Shown here piece by piece: positions 14,883 to 15,111 of a stretch of 15,111 bases of DNA (the stretch's first letter is position 1; each line of letters opens with the position of its first letter). Made by a program: the position numbers and the translations under genes. This DNA comes from an uncultured Gammaproteobacteria bacterium. Lineage in GTDB: Bacteria > Pseudomonadota > Gammaproteobacteria > Pseudomonadales > Pseudohongiellaceae. The notes under the pieces are model-generated. The model was not told where the DNA came from. It did no database searches and worked only from the letters and a program-made list of their open reading frames with translations. The stretch is taken from the NCBI GenBank assembly GCA_903889815.1, contig CAISYX010000176.1, positions 1 through 15,111 on the forward strand. Direction: 5' to 3'.

Positions 14883-15111
14883 ATGAGCGCCACCACTCGT
14901 ACTTCCGACTATTCCCTTCAGACCCGTTTGCTGACTGCCGTCAGTGTGCTTCTCAGCCTGTTCCTGGGGCTTACCGGCGTGGTCCTCGATCGCGCGTTTC
15001 GCAGCAGCGTCGAGGCCGGCGTGGCGCAGCAGCTGCAGGTACAGTTGTATGTGCTGTTGTCAGCGGTGGAAGAAGACAACGGACAATTCTATTTTCTGGA
15101 AGATCTGCGAG
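14883..15111 (+). CDS. Sensor histidine kinase, N-terminal part only
   Basis: Only 76 codons are visible before the window ends. They show a short cytoplasmic start, a transmembrane helix (about 15-37: RLLTAVSVLLSLFLGLTGVV) and the beginning of a periplasmic region (FRSSVEAGVAQQLQVQLYVL, then FYFLEDLR). This is the layout of PhoQ-like kinases. No kinase motif is in view, so the call rests on position after the response regulator and on topology. GAG-rich sequence around the regulator stop supplies the ribosome site. Confidence 0.85.
   Translation, partial: MSATTRTSDYSLQTRLLTAVSVLLSLFLGLTGVVLDRAFRSSVEAGVAQQLQVQLYVLLSAVEEDNGQFYFLEDLR

Noticed and set aside
1..15111. Mobile elements, CRISPR arrays, defence genes, tRNA or rRNA genes
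   Set aside because: No transposase, integrase, regular spaced repeats, cloverleaf or ribosomal sequence was recognised on either strand; the genes are chromosomal core or common accessory families.

Overview
The window comes from a gammaproteobacterial chromosome, probably a free-living or marine lineage; the genus cannot be assigned from sequence alone. The reasons are the order miaB-phoH-ybeY-corC-lptE-holA, the presence of slyX, srkA (yihE) and an E. coli-type fadE, high G+C, and Shine-Dalgarno sites of the AGGAG type. No tRNA, rRNA, insertion sequence, CRISPR array or phage gene was seen. Most of the window is ordinary chromosomal core, with a few unusual arrangements.

Layout. 1-7334 (minus strand, read right to left): miaB (tRNA methylthiolation), then a tightly packed operon of phoH, ybeY, corC, lptE, holA and fadE. 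Three neighbouring gene pairs overlap by 8, 8 and 4 bases. The order matches the Pseudomonas/E. coli neighbourhood, except that lnt and leuS, normally found between corC and lptE, are absent; corC runs straight into lptE. fadE runs off the left edge.

7335-10394: a divergent promoter region, a DUF1820 gene on the plus strand, a convergent PLP-dependent aminotransferase that starts with TTG, and the srkA stress kinase on the plus strand.

10398-12964: a secreted thioredoxin-like protein and a membrane acyl-CoA desaturase with a charged C-terminal extension (minus strand). A divergent spacer full of TGAC/GTCA palindromes follows, then slyX (plus strand), then a cold-shock-domain protein with two N-terminal membrane helices (minus strand).

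12965-15111: a 293-base divergent spacer with nested inverted repeats. It is followed on the plus strand by a glycine-zipper envelope protein, a small exported PepSY protein, an OmpR/PhoP-type response regulator and the start of its sensor kinase, which runs off the right edge.

Functional themes. The left operon combines RNA quality and translation (MiaB, YbeY, PhoH), envelope assembly (LptE, CorC), replication (HolA) and fatty-acid oxidation (FadE). The right part is about membranes and envelope stress: desaturase, periplasmic redoxin, membrane-tethered cold-shock protein, and a PepSY/two-component module. No clearly new multi-gene system was found. The best leads are the lost lnt-leuS segment, the membrane-anchored cold-shock protein, and the palindrome cluster controlling the desaturase.
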